Positions 1 to 9,729 are shown, numbered from the stretch's first letter. The stretch: 64,000 nucleotides of DNA from Staphylococcus sp. Marseille-Q5304 (GCF_943737015.1 NZ_CALSFP010000001.1:1736001-1800000); one strand, 5' to 3'. Numbers and translations are program-made. The notes: generated by a model not told the origin, from the letters alone.

Positions 1-124
1 CATAAAGTAACACACCTAGTATAATTTGAATAAAAGCAAGTGGGACTTTAGAAAGGAATATATGTACTAAAGAACTAATAATAACTAAAGCCAAAAATAT
101 GAGTAGTGTTTCAAATAGTTGCAA
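1..124 (-). CDS. Na+/H+ antiporter, CPA1/NhaP type (5' end only)
   Basis: Only the first 41 codons lie in the window; the gene runs off the left edge. The start is a TTG at 124, chosen because an AGAGGTGA ribosome-binding site sits 6 nt upstream. The translated start (MQLFETLLIFLALVII...) is a hydrophobic helix followed by a short polar turn and a second helix with LAFIQIILGVLL. This resembles the N-terminus of bacterial CPA1 sodium/proton antiporters, which exchange cytoplasmic Na+ for H+ at the membrane. Its position next to the mnh2 operon would fit a cation-homeostasis cluster. Family assignment from 41 residues is tentative. Confidence 0.5.
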   Translation of the reverse strand, partial: MQLFETLLIFLALVIISSLVHIFLSKVPLAFIQIILGVLLY

Positions 125-437
125 AGTTTCACCTCTTACATCTTATTTTGTGATTGATTATTTGTGGAGGTTGAAACAAATATAAACTGCTGAAGCTAAA
201 TGTGTCTCAATCTCTAATTTGTCATTTACTGAATGTTCTGACAACAACTATTTAACTTATATTAAGCACAGGCACCTTATATCATTTTTAACCCATGCTA
301 AATTTCTCAATAAATTAAACATACAATTACACTCGAATTAATTTTACCATTATTTTTGTTATTGATTAAATGTCTTGCTCTATTTTACTTATAATTACAT
401 TACTTTTAATTATTTTATATTATTTAAATATATATAG
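125..437. other. Intergenic stretch without a gene
   Basis: This AT-rich region separates the antiporter start from the terminator of the mnh2 operon. Both neighbours are on the minus strand, so it should hold the antiporter promoter, but I see no convincing -35/-10 pair. The short open frame beginning at 370 runs antisense into mnhG2, has no ribosome-binding site and is not a gene. Confidence 0.6.
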
Positions 438-482
438 AAAAACCTATTCGCAATCTATTATCTCACAGATTACAAATAGGTT
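438..482 (-). terminator. Terminator of the mnh2 operon
   Basis: An inverted repeat with arms AACCTATTCGCAATCT and AGATTACAAATAGGTT (one or two mismatches) is followed, in the minus direction, by a T-run. It begins 15 nt beyond the mnhG2 stop codon, as expected for a rho-independent terminator. Confidence 0.8.
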
Positions 483-496
483 ATTACATTTTTATT

Positions 497-943
497 TTAA
501 TCTTCATCAGTTGTTTCAGCATAGTCACGTCTTCGCGCCTCGCGTGCTTCCGCTCTTTTCTTTAATTGTTCAAACGTATTATTTTCATTGGAACTTAATA
601 AAATACTCGTTCCTCTAGGTGCATCACTCTTACGGTACATATAGGCGCCATTTCTATAGGCCGCTCGAGCAATCAAATGGCCTCCCACAGGCGAAGTCAA
701 GTTGATAAATACGAGTGCTAATATTAAACGAACACTGATGTATCCTTGGGAAGAGATAAAGTAAATAATAACGCCAACTAAAGTGAGTAATATGGATAGT
801 GTCGAACTCTTGGTTGAGGCATGACTTCGTAAAAATACATCTTGGAATTTAATCAATCCAATCGCACTAATCAAAGCAATAATACTACCTAAAAACATCA
901 TAATCGCTGCGATAAGATTAACGCTTTCGTTTACTGTTGGCAT
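497..943 (-). CDS. mnhG2: Mrp/Mnh2 antiporter subunit G
   Basis: MnhG2 is the last subunit of the membrane-bound Mrp-type (CPA3) Na+(K+)/H+ antiporter, active at alkaline pH and in salt stress. The 148-residue product has three hydrophobic helices (about residues 9-30, 43-65, 70-90). The [16 protein letters not shown] segment is typical of the MnhG/MrpG family. A hydrophilic C-terminal tail ends in an Arg/Glu/Asp-rich stretch. The gene overlaps mnhF2 by 26 nt, so the two are translationally coupled, and a terminator follows. Identity is clear from domain and operon order. Confidence 0.93.
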   Translation of the reverse strand: MPTVNESVNLIAAIMMFLGSIIALISAIGLIKFQDVFLRSHASTKSSTLSILLTLVGVIIYFISSQGYISVRLILALVFINLTSPVGGHLIARAAYRNGAYMYRKSDAPRGTSILLSSNENNTFEQLKKRAEAREARRRDYAETTDED

Positions 944-1220
944 GGAAGACGTGCCCCCCTTCGATAAATCGTGAAATCGATACAGAACTTACAAATGAAA
1001 TAATAGCAATGAGCAATATTGAATCTAAAAATGTGAAAGTCCCAAATATTATACTTAAAACACCCACGATAGACATGAGCACCGCACTAACCGTATCAAA
1101 TGCGACGACTCTATCTGCAGTCGTTGGACCTTTAATGATTCTGAATAATGTTAACAACAACGCAATACCGAAAATAACAAGTGAACTGGTAATGAAAAAG
1201 TTAATTAATATATCTATCAT
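918..1220 (-). CDS. mnhF2: Mrp/Mnh2 antiporter subunit F
   Basis: This 100-residue, three-helix membrane protein is the F subunit of the Mrp/Mnh complex. The segment [20 protein letters not shown] after the first helix is the family hallmark. MrpF homologues are required for complex stability and ion exchange. It overlaps mnhE2 by 4 nt (ATGA type) and mnhG2 by 26 nt, giving the tight coupling usual in mrp operons. Confidence 0.94.
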   Translation of the reverse strand: MIDILINFFITSSLVIFGIALLLTLFRIIKGPTTADRVVAFDTVSAVLMSIVGVLSIIFGTFTFLDSILLIAIISFVSSVSISRFIEGGHVFHANSKRKR

Positions 1221-1699
1221 TCCGTCACCTCCAAAATGAGACTTTCATATTGTTGAATGCTTTTAAGTAATTTCTGTTTCTCTTTTTCCGAAATATCTAT
1301 GGCATGAATGAAGAATTTCTGCTTTTGCTTTGAGATACGCAACACTGTAGACCCCGGAGTAATAATGATTAAGATCGTTAAAAAAGTGACTTCCCAGTCA
1401 CTAGTCAGCTTTGTTTCATATGCTACGAGTCCTGGATTGATACGCTTTGTTTTAAATAAAATATAATTAATTGTCGAAATACTTGAAGTAACGAGTTGGT
1501 ATAAATATACTGCTAAAAATTTTACAGCTACCCATACTTTTTTCAGGTAAAATTGTTGTCCAAAAAAACGATGTAATATATAAATTACGATGACACCGAT
1601 TAAATATCCTGCAAAGAATGTCGAGGCTTTAAATGCTTCTTCGTCTTGGAATAAGACCCATAATAAAGCAATGACAATATTGAGTAAGACTTGTCTCAT
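1217..1699 (-). CDS. mnhE2: Mrp/Mnh2 antiporter subunit E
   Basis: The product is 160 residues long, with N-terminal hydrophobic helices and a cytoplasmic C-terminal half. The segment [31 protein letters not shown] corresponds to the conserved MrpE TPGT-like loop. It is the E subunit of the CPA3 antiporter. The start at 1699 shares a nucleotide with the mnhD2 stop, showing translational coupling. Length matches S. aureus MnhE2 closely. Confidence 0.94.
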   Translation of the reverse strand: MRQVLLNIVIALLWVLFQDEEAFKASTFFAGYLIGVIVIYILHRFFGQQFYLKKVWVAVKFLAVYLYQLVTSSISTINYILFKTKRINPGLVAYETKLTSDWEVTFLTILIIITPGSTVLRISKQKQKFFIHAIDISEKEKQKLLKSIQQYESLILEVTE

Positions 1700-3201
1700 T
1701 ATTTAGCCTCCTTTACAAGATGAGGATTGACTGTTTGTTCATATAAACCATCTTTATAATTTAACTCGGTAGCTTTATTAGTGACGCTTAATAAGACAGG
1801 TGCAGCTATTCCGATAAAGATAACAGCCGTTAATAATATGCCAAAGAGCACTTTACGATATTTAGGAATAGATAGGTAATCTTTGTGCTCTCCTTTTTCA
1901 CTATTTCCGAAGTACATGACGAAGAAAATTCGGAACAAACTATACATTGCAATCAGACTCGTTACCACCATCATACCTAACGCGACATAATTTCCATTTT
2001 GTATCGCACCTTGGAAAATTAATAATTTCCCAGGAAATCCACTAAACGGAGGAACGCCACCAATTGCAAGAATCATAATTACAAATACTACACCGAAGAA
2101 TGGCTCTTTCTTCGCCAATCCTTTGAGATGGCGAAAATGACGGTGTCCAGTAACGTAAACTAAGCTACCGATAACAAAGAATAGTAGTGTTTTTACGACA
2201 ATATCATTCGTTAAATAATAGATTGCCCCGTTCGTCCCAGCGAAAGTATGTGTACCAAGCCCTAATATGATGAATCCTATCGATATAATCACTTGATAGG
2301 CAGCGATTTTTTTCATATCAGTGTATGCGAGCACACCAAATGCACCAATAATCATCGTCAAACACGACAAGAAGATCATAAGATTGTGCGTAAGACCTAC
2401 TTTTTCATCAAAGATTAATGTAAAGAATCGAATCAATGCATAGGCACCTACTTTCGTCATTAACGAAGCGAATAATGCTGCAAGTTCAGTATTTAACACT
2501 GCATAGGCTTTCGGTAACCACATAAAGAGGACCAACGCAGCTTTAGCACTAAATGCCACGAGAAAAATCATCGAAATAATGAAAACTGCACTGTTGTCAT
2601 GCATGTTTCCTATGCGTTGTGCAACTAACGCAAAATTGAGTGTGCCAGTTAACTTATAGAGTAATCCAACCCCAAGTAATAACAACCATGAGCCAATAAT
2701 ATTTAAGACTACGTATATAATTGCTGCACGTAGCTGTTCAACTGATTGGCCTAATGTGATAAGTACGAACGAGGCTAATAACATGACCTCAAACATGACA
2801 TAAACATTAAATAAATCTGCTGTTAAAAATGAGCCAATCACACCAACTGTTAGGAATAAAATAAAACTTGGTAAATAATAACGGATTGCTCTTTTTTCAG
2901 CACGACCAAAGCCATATGACAAGATAAGCGTTACGACAAAGCTCGATGTCGTTACTAATAGTAAACTCAACTCATCACCAACAAATTGAATACCATAAGG
3001 TGCTTTCCAACCACCGAAATCTAATACAATCGGTTTATATCTCATAACATGTATTAATAAATATAAGGAAATGAGCGTCGTAAGCGCCATTACACCGATA
3101 GATAACACACGTGATAATCTACTTTGAGTTCGGACAAAAGCAAGAATTAATCCACAGACGGCTGGAAGTAACAATGGAAAGATTAATAAATTACTAATCA
3201 T
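1699..3201 (-). CDS. mnhD2: Mrp/Mnh2 antiporter subunit D
   Basis: MnhD2 is a polytopic proton-translocating subunit related to respiratory complex I NuoM/NuoN. The 500-residue protein has about 14 helices and a proton_antipo_M domain over roughly residues 120-420. Conserved segments include [15 protein letters not shown] and the [17 protein letters not shown] loop. The ATG at 3201 was chosen over the in-frame GTG at 3210 because GAGGTGA lies 7 nt before it. The start overlaps the mnhC2 stop. Confidence 0.95.
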   Translation of the reverse strand: MISNLLIFPLLLPAVCGLILAFVRTQSRLSRVLSIGVMALTTLISLYLLIHVMRYKPIVLDFGGWKAPYGIQFVGDELSLLLVTTSSFVVTLILSYGFGRAEKRAIRYYLPSFILFLTVGVIGSFLTADLFNVYVMFEVMLLASFVLITLGQSVEQLRAAIIYVVLNIIGSWLLLLGVGLLYKLTGTLNFALVAQRIGNMHDNSAVFIISMIFLVAFSAKAALVLFMWLPKAYAVLNTELAALFASLMTKVGAYALIRFFTLIFDEKVGLTHNLMIFLSCLTMIIGAFGVLAYTDMKKIAAYQVIISIGFIILGLGTHTFAGTNGAIYYLTNDIVVKTLLFFVIGSLVYVTGHRHFRHLKGLAKKEPFFGVVFVIMILAIGGVPPFSGFPGKLLIFQGAIQNGNYVALGMMVVTSLIAMYSLFRIFFVMYFGNSEKGEHKDYLSIPKYRKVLFGILLTAVIFIGIAAPVLLSVTNKATELNYKDGLYEQTVNPHLVKEAK

Positions 3202-3535
3202 TCTCTTCACCTCTCAACACGTCAATTTCGTCCTCTTTCGTCACACGATACGTTCTATATACGAGCACAAGTAAAAACGCTGTCATCGCAAAGCCAATGA
3301 CGATCGCAGTCAGCACGATTGCTTGTAATAATGGATCAACATATGCCGTATTACCAGAACCTATCAATGGTTCATTCATATGCTTATTATATTTCCCCAT
3401 GCTCATAATGATGAGGTTGCCTGCATGAGTAAAAATAGAAATACCGATAACGATACGGATTAAATTCACTGACAGAACCATGTACGTTCCAATAAATATT
3501 AAAAATCCTATAACTAATAACAATAAAATATTCAT
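3194..3535 (-). CDS. mnhC2: Mrp/Mnh2 antiporter subunit C
   Basis: This 113-residue subunit has three membrane helices and is homologous to complex I NuoK. Conserved features include [20 protein letters not shown] and the later [17 protein letters not shown] helix, characteristic of MrpC. It overlaps mnhB2 by 4 nt. In Mrp complexes the C subunit forms part of the core ion path together with A and D. Confidence 0.95.
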   Translation of the reverse strand: MNILLLLVIGFLIFIGTYMVLSVNLIRIVIGISIFTHAGNLIIMSMGKYNKHMNEPLIGSGNTAYVDPLLQAIVLTAIVIGFAMTAFLLVLVYRTYRVTKEDEIDVLRGEEND

Positions 3536-3957
3536 GAACGACCCCCACTTATCGACAACATCACAGTCACTACTACACCAACAACTGCTAAAACGATGCC
3601 CGCTTCAAATAGTGTCACTGTAGTCACATGTACTTCACCTAATATAGGAAAATGAATGTGTGCGTCCGTTTGATAGAGGAATGGTTTACCAAAAAACATT
3701 GGTAAAACTGCCGTAACAAATGAAATTAACGAACCAATAATCATTAATATTCTAAAATCCAGCGGCAATGAAACTAATACCTTTTTGACATCAAAGGCCA
3801 AGAACATGAGTAAAAACGCTGAACTGAAAATCAATCCGCCAATGAAGCCACCGCCAGGATTATTATGTCCTGCTAAAAACAAATAAAATCCAAACGTTAA
3901 CAGAATAAAAACGACAATTTTTGTCACGGTTTTTAATACAACGTCATTCTCTTTCAT
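3532..3957 (-). CDS. mnhB2: Mrp/Mnh2 antiporter subunit B
   Basis: The product is 141 residues with four hydrophobic helices. The motif [18 protein letters not shown] is diagnostic for MnhB/MrpB. Unlike the fused MrpA-B forms in some bacteria, here B is separate, although mnhA2 itself carries a C-terminal MrpB-like extension. The gene overlaps the end of mnhA2 by 14 nt. Confidence 0.95.
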   Translation of the reverse strand: MKENDVVLKTVTKIVVFILLTFGFYLFLAGHNNPGGGFIGGLIFSSAFLLMFLAFDVKKVLVSLPLDFRILMIIGSLISFVTAVLPMFFGKPFLYQTDAHIHFPILGEVHVTTVTLFEAGIVLAVVGVVVTVMLSISGGRS

Positions 3958-6340
3958 CTTGACCCCTCCTATCTTTAAAGTTAAGTAACGTATAAATACC
4001 TAAACCAGCGATAATCAATACTAAGCCTTCAAATAATGTATCCAATGCACGGAAATCACCTAAGATAGCATTAACAATATTTTTACCACCTGTTAATTTA
4101 TATGCTTGATGATAATAAGTAGAAATTGAAGACATCGCATCACTTTGTTGAGCTATAAATACGAGTGTCACGACCGTGATTGCCATCATTAATGAAACAC
4201 CAATTTTAATAGCTTCTCGACGTTTATGTACCTTGGATCTTGGCACGTTAGGTAATCTAGAGAAACTGACGATGAATAAAATTGTGGTAATCGTCTCAAC
4301 AACGAGTTGTGTTAAAGCTAAATCAGGTGCTTTCATTAAAATGAAAAAGATTGTGACACAATAACCAATGATTCCATTTAATATGACCATCGTCAGACGT
4401 TGACGTATAAATATTAATGCAATACCAATGATAAATACTACCACCAAGGTAATCACTTCTAACGGGCCAAATCCGCTGACATGTATGAGATGTACTTTAG
4501 GCATACCTATTTGAATCATTCCATAAAAAACAATGCCAATAAATATGAGCAACGTAAGAATAATATAATGATTCAATCGGTTATTCATTAACCCCCGTAT
4601 ACTTTTACCAGAATAATGTTCAAACTGTTTAAAAGTATTTAAATACATACTAGAGATAGATTGTTCTGATGTAATTGCGCTATACCTTTTCCAGTTAACT
4701 TTAAGTGCACCGAGTATACCGATGAGGATAACAATAACACTTAATAATAATGGTAAATTAAATCCATGCCATTGAGAGACATGCGGTGCGAACTTATCTA
4801 CCTTCTCTCCAACTGTAATACTTCTTAGCGCTGGTAATACAATAAAATGACCAAACACGTTAGGAACCACAAATATGATTGGAAGTAACAACATCATGAT
4901 GCCGGAAGGTAAGAGGAATTTAAGTGGTTCATGTACAGGTGTTGGCGCTTGCTCGGGCTTTTCAAAATCACCCCAAAATACCTCTTTAATCATGTATAAT
5001 GCATAAATTAACGTAAAAATACTCGCTATCACGCCGATTGAAGTAATTATAATGGTCAACACAATATTGAATTGTGGTAATTTGGATGCATGCACGAGTC
5101 CATCAAAGAACATTTCTTTACTTAAAAAGCCATTTAAAAACGGTATCCCTGCCATAGATAAAGCCGAAAGTAACATAATGATATGCGTTAGAGGCAAGAC
5201 CTTTTTCAAACCAGATAATTTACGGATATCTCGTGTTCCTGTTTCATGATCAATAATGCCTACCCCCATGAACAATGCCCCTTTAAATAGTGCATGATTC
5301 ATCAAATGGAAGATTGCTGCAAATAAGATTAAGCTGTAACTTTGTGCTAATGCACCTGTACTATTTTGTGCAAAACCACTTCCTAACCCGACCATGGAAA
5401 CAATCATACCTAATTGACTGATAGTAGAAAATGCAAGAATGCCTTTTAAATCATATTGTCGGATTGCATTGATAGCACCGTAAATCATCGTTACGAGACC
5501 TACAAAAGTGACCACATAAAAATAAAAGTTACTTAGACCGAGTAACGGTGTCAATCTCAATAATAGGAAGATACCGGCTTTTACCATTGTAGCTGAATGT
5601 AAATAAGCACTAACTGGCGTTGGGGCTGCCATTGCTTTAGGTAACCAAACATGAAATGGAAATTGTGCAGATTTAGTAAAGGCACCGATTAATATCATAA
5701 TAATGATTGGTATGAATAAAGTACTATGTGCAATCTCATCACTATGTTTCAATATTGAAGTAATAGTGAATGTACCGGTAATTGTGTAAATCATAATAAA
5801 ACCGATAAGCATTGCTAAGCCACCAAACACCGTAATGACGAACGACTGCATGGCGCCAAATTGACTTTTACCCTTACTATACCAATATGAAATGAGTAAA
5901 AACGAAGCAACACTCGTTAGTTCCCAGAAGATATATAGAACCACTAAGTTATTTGAAGTTACTATTCCTAACATACTTAACATAAACAGTATTAAATAAA
6001 TATAAAATCGCGGTAAATGGTCATAATCCTTAGATAAATATTGTGTTGCGTAATAAAATACTGCCACGCCTATTAGCGAGATAAGTAAACTGAAAAATAA
6101 ACTCAACCCATCTATTCTAAAATCAAGGTTAATATTCAAATTAGACATCCAAGGTATATGCACATTAATATAATGTCCATTTAACACCTTTGGTAACTGT
6201 ACTAAAAAATAAATAGATGTGATTACTGGTGCTAATAATGCAATGTAACCGCTGAGTCGTTGTAGTTGATCATTTAAACAAGTTACTAATAGCACACACA
6301 TGATTAGCAACAGCATACAAAATATTACGATTAAACTCAT
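3944..6340 (-). CDS. mnhA2: Mrp/Mnh2 antiporter subunit A
   Basis: MnhA2 is the largest subunit of the Mnh2 cation/proton antiporter and a relative of complex I NuoL. The 798-residue protein has about 20 helices. The proton-channel core contains [20 protein letters not shown] and [20 protein letters not shown]. The MrpA-specific C-terminal region contains [20 protein letters not shown] and the [14 protein letters not shown] loop. Of two adjacent ATGs I chose the second, because the GGGGG ribosome-binding site is only 3 nt from the first. It opens the seven-gene operon mnhA2-G2. No promoter fits in the 19-22 nt before it, so transcription may come from the recombinase-like gene upstream. Confidence 0.96.
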   Translation of the reverse strand: MSLIVIFCMLLLIMCVLLVTCLNDQLQRLSGYIALLAPVITSIYFLVQLPKVLNGHYINVHIPWMSNLNINLDFRIDGLSLFFSLLISLIGVAVFYYATQYLSKDYDHLPRFYIYLILFMLSMLGIVTSNNLVVLYIFWELTSVASFLLISYWYSKGKSQFGAMQSFVITVFGGLAMLIGFIMIYTITGTFTITSILKHSDEIAHSTLFIPIIIMILIGAFTKSAQFPFHVWLPKAMAAPTPVSAYLHSATMVKAGIFLLLRLTPLLGLSNFYFYVVTFVGLVTMIYGAINAIRQYDLKGILAFSTISQLGMIVSMVGLGSGFAQNSTGALAQSYSLILFAAIFHLMNHALFKGALFMGVGIIDHETGTRDIRKLSGLKKVLPLTHIIMLLSALSMAGIPFLNGFLSKEMFFDGLVHASKLPQFNIVLTIIITSIGVIASIFTLIYALYMIKEVFWGDFEKPEQAPTPVHEPLKFLLPSGIMMLLLPIIFVVPNVFGHFIVLPALRSITVGEKVDKFAPHVSQWHGFNLPLLLSVIVILIGILGALKVNWKRYSAITSEQSISSMYLNTFKQFEHYSGKSIRGLMNNRLNHYIILTLLIFIGIVFYGMIQIGMPKVHLIHVSGFGPLEVITLVVVFIIGIALIFIRQRLTMVILNGIIGYCVTIFFILMKAPDLALTQLVVETITTILFIVSFSRLPNVPRSKVHKRREAIKIGVSLMMAITVVTLVFIAQQSDAMSSISTYYHQAYKLTGGKNIVNAILGDFRALDTLFEGLVLIIAGLGIYTLLNFKDRRGQDERE

Positions 6341-6362
6341 CATCTACCCCCTTCCCTAAAGT

Positions 6363-6923
6363 TTATAAATTTAATGCAATTGTGGTTTTACTTTTTTGAG
6401 TAGAAATGCCAATAAATTTCATCGTTTCGAATGTTGTTTGATGACCTAAATATTTCTGAATAATAGAAATAGAGATACCTGATTGGTATGCATGATATGC
6501 AAACGTCTTTCTCAACGTAGTCAATCCAATATGTACCATACCTAACTCAGCCGCAGCTGAATGAATAATGCGGTAAGCTTGTTGTCTAGACAAACAGTTT
6601 GCAGTTCGATTTGATTGAAATAACAAACCATCATCTTCTAACTGTTCTACTTTAATATATTGGGATAACTCGTCACGGAGTAAGTCAGGTAACTGGATAT
6701 AGATATCCGGCGCTTGTTGTTCTACCCAATAAGCCTTTACATCCCCTTCTGAATCTTTAATATCATTTACCTTCATATTTAATAAATCACTGAGTTTCAC
6801 TCCGGTATGTATTGCAAATTTAAATAATAAATAGTCTCTCGTCGATTTATGTTGTAAAACATCATACATCGCAGTAATTTCTTCAATTTCCCTTATTGGA
6901 TCAACTTGATTCAACTTCGTCAC
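6363..6923 (-). CDS. Tyrosine-recombinase-fold protein with degenerate active site
   Basis: The 186-residue product matches only the catalytic domain of phage-integrase-family recombinases; the N-terminal arm and core-binding domains are absent. Recognisable boxes are HTGVKLSDLLN (normally TGLR-x-SEL), TTLRKTFAYHAY (normally HxLRHTFA), YLGHQT and TMKFIGI (normally the nucleophilic Tyr). The first Arg is Lys, both box II His positions are changed, and the Tyr position is Phe, so strand-transfer activity looks unlikely. It lies 22 nt upstream of mnhA2 on the same strand. A structural or regulatory DNA-binding role is possible but unproven. Confidence 0.75.
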   Translation of the reverse strand: MTKLNQVDPIREIEEITAMYDVLQHKSTRDYLLFKFAIHTGVKLSDLLNMKVNDIKDSEGDVKAYWVEQQAPDIYIQLPDLLRDELSQYIKVEQLEDDGLLFQSNRTANCLSRQQAYRIIHSAAAELGMVHIGLTTLRKTFAYHAYQSGISISIIQKYLGHQTTFETMKFIGISTQKSKTTIALNL

Positions 6924-6928
6924 CTCTT

Positions 6929-6957
6929 TTTCAATGTTCCTTATTTAAGGATATAAT
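6929..6957 (+). promoter_or_regulatory. Candidate promoter for the DUF1659/DUF2922 pair
   Basis: A weak -35 (TTTCAA) and a perfect -10 (TATAAT at 6952) are separated by 17 nt. The spacer contains a 14-bp perfect palindrome, TCCTTATTTAAGGA, at 6938-6951, which could be an operator. A transcript would start near 6964, 97 nt before the DUF1659 start. Confidence 0.4.
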
Positions 6958-7060
6958 ATATTTTAGTAACATTAAAGTATTTAAGCTAAATTTTCAGAAA
7001 TTTATTTGTCCAATTGCGCTATTTTTTTCGATATATATAAGTGAAAGGAGGGAAATCATC

Positions 7061-7267
7061 ATGAATAATATTAATAAGTTAGAAGTTACTATGTCGCGCA
7101 ATACAAATGATAAAGACGGCAAACCTGTTACTTATAAACGCCACTTCTCAAACTTAAACACTTCAGCAACGCACGACCAATTAAAGAGTTTTCAAGCTAT
7201 TATTGAAAAACTAACTGGCGAACGATTCGAAAAACTTGAAGTTATTACTACAGAACAAATTAAATAA
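7061..7267 (+). CDS. DUF1659 domain protein
   Basis: This 68-residue protein starts at an ATG 8 nt after an AAAGGAGGG ribosome-binding site. The pattern NDKDGKPVTYKRHFSNLNTSATHDQLKSF matches the small DUF1659 family of Firmicutes, whose function is unknown. It is followed after 13 nt by a DUF2922 gene, the usual partner in Bacillales, so the two form an operon. Nothing in the sequence indicates secretion or membrane insertion. Confidence 0.82.
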   Translation: MNNINKLEVTMSRNTNDKDGKPVTYKRHFSNLNTSATHDQLKSFQAIIEKLTGERFEKLEVITTEQIK

Positions 7268-7280
7268 GGAGGAAAAATTA

Positions 7281-7493
7281 ATGACACAAACTTTAGAACT
7301 TTTATTCAATGATGCTGTTAACAAAACAATTAAGTTACAAATTCCTAAAATTGAACACTTCACGCATGATTCAGTGATTAAAGAGAGCATGAAAGATATG
7401 CTTGCTTTAGATATACTACGCCCTAAAACAGGCATTCCGACAGATATCCAATCTGCTCAAATTATAGATAAAACGACGAAAGTATTGTTCTAA
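7281..7493 (+). CDS. DUF2922 domain protein
   Basis: The product has 70 residues and begins at ATG 7281 behind AAGGAGGAAAA. The opening TQTLELLFNDAVNKTIKLQIPK and the closing ...AQIIDKTTKVLF fit the DUF2922 family, small soluble proteins of unknown role. They are nearly always encoded beside DUF1659, as here. A hairpin at 7556-7591 lies 60 nt downstream. Confidence 0.82.
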   Translation: MTQTLELLFNDAVNKTIKLQIPKIEHFTHDSVIKESMKDMLALDILRPKTGIPTDIQSAQIIDKTTKVLF

Positions 7494-7555
7494 ACTTTAT
7501 AATACCCAGTCAATAAAATCAGTAATTCATTTATTTAAATTCATAGAAAATAAAC

Positions 7556-7591
7556 GCCCTAGTAGAGAACGCCTATAATCTCTGCTAGGGC
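7556..7591. terminator. Hairpin between convergent genes
   Basis: The arms GCCCTAGTAGAGA and TCTCTGCTAGGGC form a 13-bp stem with one mismatch. T-rich sequence lies on both sides, modest on each. It sits between the DUF2922 gene (plus) and a minus-strand gene whose stop it touches, so it may terminate both transcripts. Confidence 0.6.
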
Positions 7592-7827
7592 TATTTATGT
7601 TTAAGTGGTCTCAATCTCACTGTATCTCCAAAGAATATTTTCTTTTCTCCTAACTTTTCGCACATCGCATATTGGTCAAATACCTCAGTGACTTGAGCTA
7701 AGTTTTTATAAGATCTACGCGGGTTAAGCACCTCGATAAATTGATTTTTCACAATACCGATGTCATGACCAGCACCAATGAAAAATATATCTTCATTCAA
7801 AAGACGTATGATATTTAATTGCTTCAA
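7591..7827 (-). CDS. Small conserved-looking hypothetical protein
   Basis: This 78-residue soluble protein begins MKQLNIIRLLNEDIFFIGAGHDIG and ends basic (RLRPLKHK). I do not recognise a family. The codon use is like that of its neighbours and the frame is open across the whole gap. The gene is monocistronic on the minus strand, convergent with DUF2922. The ribosome-binding site is weak (GAGTGAGAAAATATATTG region), which lowers certainty about the start. Confidence 0.55.
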   Translation of the reverse strand: MKQLNIIRLLNEDIFFIGAGHDIGIVKNQFIEVLNPRRSYKNLAQVTEVFDQYAMCEKLGEKKIFFGDTVRLRPLKHK

Positions 7828-8081
7828 TATATTTTCTCACTCGTTTCTAATGTGATTATGACTATTTTAAATAATAGTATTTACCATGTATTCCTTTGGC
7901 AAATTGGAATTTATTAATTACTAACTTAAAAGTAATCACTAATTATATTTTAATGTATTTTGTGTATTGTGTACATCATTTTTTTATTATGTAATTAAAC
8001 ACATCAAAAAAATCGGTTTAATGGGAAATTATTTTACAATAAACTATAATGATTTTACAACTACATATAAAAGGTGATTCT

Positions 8082-9011
8082 ATGTTTTTACTTTATTGTT
8101 TAGGTATCATTGCCGGAATGGTGCTACCTTTTCAAACTTCAATCAATTCACGATTAAGTCTTTATACTAAATCTTCTTTTTATGCGTCGACGATATCTTT
8201 TGCTACGGGTACTGTTTTCTTAATTTTTTTAAATTTATGTATTAACCCGCACGTATTTACGCCACATTTTTACGAATCACAATCATTCAATTATTTATGG
8301 TTTTGTGGTGGATTATTAGGTGTAATATTCCTGACAGGAAATTTATTACTATTACCTCGGTTAGGCGCTTCGTTAACCGTTGTGATCACTGTTGCCGGAC
8401 AAATTATTATGGGTGTCATCATCGATACGTTTGGTTTCTTTGGTGCTAATGTAGAATCGTTTACATGGTTAAAGGCGCTTGGGATAGTGTTATTACTTTT
8501 TGGCATTATTTTAATGAATTATGTGCGAGAGCAAAACACTACATCGGTTCAAAATACAAACACGCGCTTATGGCTAATACTAGGGTTTTGCTTTGGATTT
8601 TGTCCTCCAGTACAAACTGCCATTAATAGTGCTTTAGGAAAGCAACTACATTCATCTTTTATGGCTTCACTCGTATCATTTGCTGTCGGGACTATTGCTT
8701 TATTTATGTTGACGCTTATCTTTAATCGCAGTTTAAAAATGACAAAACATCATAAACAACAAGGACGTTTAAAACCTGTGTATTTTATAGGTGGTTTGTT
8801 AGGTGTAGTATTTGTAACTACAAATATTATTTTAATGCCTCATCTTGGAGCTGCTTTAACAACCATCATTGTTATGCTCGGTCAAATGTTGATGGGACTT
8901 ATCATTGATCATTTCGGTTTATTAGGCACACATGTAAATAAAGTCACTACAAGAAAAATAATCGGTATCACAGCTATTTTGGTTGGCATAATTATATTAC
9001 GTTTATTTTAA
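8082..9011 (+). CDS. YdcZ/DUF606-family DMT transporter
   Basis: The 309-residue, ten-helix inner-membrane protein is an internal duplication. GIIAGMVLPFQTSINSRLS in the first half matches GFCFGFCPPVQTAINSALG in the second, and GLLGVIFLTGN matches GLLGVVFVTTN. This two-copy arrangement is typical of the DUF606 (YdcZ) group of the drug/metabolite transporter superfamily; the substrate is unknown. The ATG at 8082 was chosen because AAAAGGTGATT precedes it at good spacing. It is monocistronic and followed by the long sarA leader region. Confidence 0.83.
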   Translation: MFLLYCLGIIAGMVLPFQTSINSRLSLYTKSSFYASTISFATGTVFLIFLNLCINPHVFTPHFYESQSFNYLWFCGGLLGVIFLTGNLLLLPRLGASLTVVITVAGQIIMGVIIDTFGFFGANVESFTWLKALGIVLLLFGIILMNYVREQNTTSVQNTNTRLWLILGFCFGFCPPVQTAINSALGKQLHSSFMASLVSFAVGTIALFMLTLIFNRSLKMTKHHKQQGRLKPVYFIGGLLGVVFVTTNIILMPHLGAALTTIIVMLGQMLMGLIIDHFGLLGTHVNKVTTRKIIGITAILVGIIILRLF

Positions 9012-9268
9012 AAATATTACATTTATTTATTGATAAAATCGTTATAAAGTTGCGACTTGCGAATCAAACACAATAAATATTTATCATTATTATTTTCAAA
9101 GAAATCCTTATAAACTTTAGTCTTATTGCAATCACATTTTGCTAGACCCTTCGTAAAATTTATTATTGTAATATTTCTTAAAAGAAAAAGTTGATACACC
9201 AAAAGTTTATCAGCAATATTAAATTTATAGTAATTATTTTACGATTAAATTATAATTTTATTAAAACC

Positions 9269-9293
9269 GTTAATCTGGTGTGATAATGGGTAT
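9269..9293 (+). promoter_or_regulatory. Candidate sigma-B promoter (sarA P3-like)
   Basis: GTTAAT at 9269 and GGGTAT at 9288 are separated by 13 nt, close to the sigma-B consensus GTTTAA-N12-15-GGGTAT. It lies about 430 bp upstream of the sarA start, near the place of the sigma-B-dependent P3 in S. aureus. Confidence 0.65.
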
Positions 9294-9398
9294 TATTGTT
9301 TATATATTAAAGTTTCATTTTCTGAAATTTAGTGATGCTTTAATTAAATTATATGTAACATATGGATAGATTGTGTACACATCGTAAATATAATTTTT

Positions 9399-9427
9399 TT
9401 GAACGTTTTATTTTCTAGTATTATATT
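9399..9427 (+). promoter_or_regulatory. Candidate sigma-A promoter upstream of sarA
   Basis: TTGAAC and TATATT are separated by exactly 17 nt. The transcript would start about 295 nt before sarA. I cannot match its position to one of the named S. aureus promoters. Confidence 0.55.
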
Positions 9428-9541
9428 TATTGAATGACAAAAAATTGAAATGGTGTGAAATAAATATATATAAAATTTTGGGTAAGTTAATTATTCAATT
9501 TATAGCTTATTCCATTGTTGTGTTGCTTAAACATTTTTTTG

Positions 9542-9570
9542 TTTACTTTTTATTTTCATTTAGTTATAAT
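9542..9570 (+). promoter_or_regulatory. sarA: Candidate proximal sarA promoter (P1-like)
   Basis: TTTACT and a perfect TATAAT are separated by 17 nt. The predicted start near 9577 leaves a leader of about 150 nt, in line with the proximal P1 of S. aureus sarA. Confidence 0.65.
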
Positions 9571-9585
9571 TAACTAAATAATAGA

Positions 9586-9620
9586 GGCTTTAATATATTC
9601 ATCATGAATATAATTAAGCC
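9586..9620 (+). repeat. 35-bp near-perfect palindrome in the sarA leader
   Basis: Two 17-nt arms (GGCTTTAATATATTCAT and its partner) match at 15 of 17 positions around a single central base. It lies within the predicted P1 transcript and could act as an operator in DNA or a long hairpin in the mRNA. Confidence 0.7.
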
Positions 9621-9729
9621 ATAAATTATTGTAGGTGTTTGAATACCTAAACAATTTAAGCTAGGCAATGATACAAAAATATAATTATTATGTATTCTAA
9701 AAGGCTATTTCAAATAGGGAGGAATTTCA

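Larger units (their letters stand above)
9012..9729 (+). other. sarA upstream regulatory region
   Basis: This 718-bp AT-rich stretch has no supported gene. It holds at least three promoter-like elements described separately (near 9269, 9399 and 9542) and two inverted repeats. In S. aureus the equivalent region carries P2, P3 and P1. The distances of the 9269 and 9542 elements from the sarA start are close to those of the sigma-B P3 and the housekeeping P1. Confidence 0.7.

Noticed and set aside
370-618. Plus-strand frame of 82 codons at the end of mnh2
   Set aside because: It runs through the operon terminator and into mnhG2 antisense; no ribosome-binding site.
937-1239. 100-codon plus-strand frame over mnhF2
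   Set aside because: It is antisense to a well-conserved gene and lacks a ribosome-binding site; its peptide has no family features.
6363-6923. Active phage integrase marking an integrated element
   Set aside because: Catalytic residues are missing, no tRNA, attachment repeats or phage genes are nearby, and the neighbours are core genes.
9012-9060. P2-like sarA promoter near the end of the YdcZ-type gene
   Set aside because: TATAAA is present, but no -35 lies at a suitable distance.
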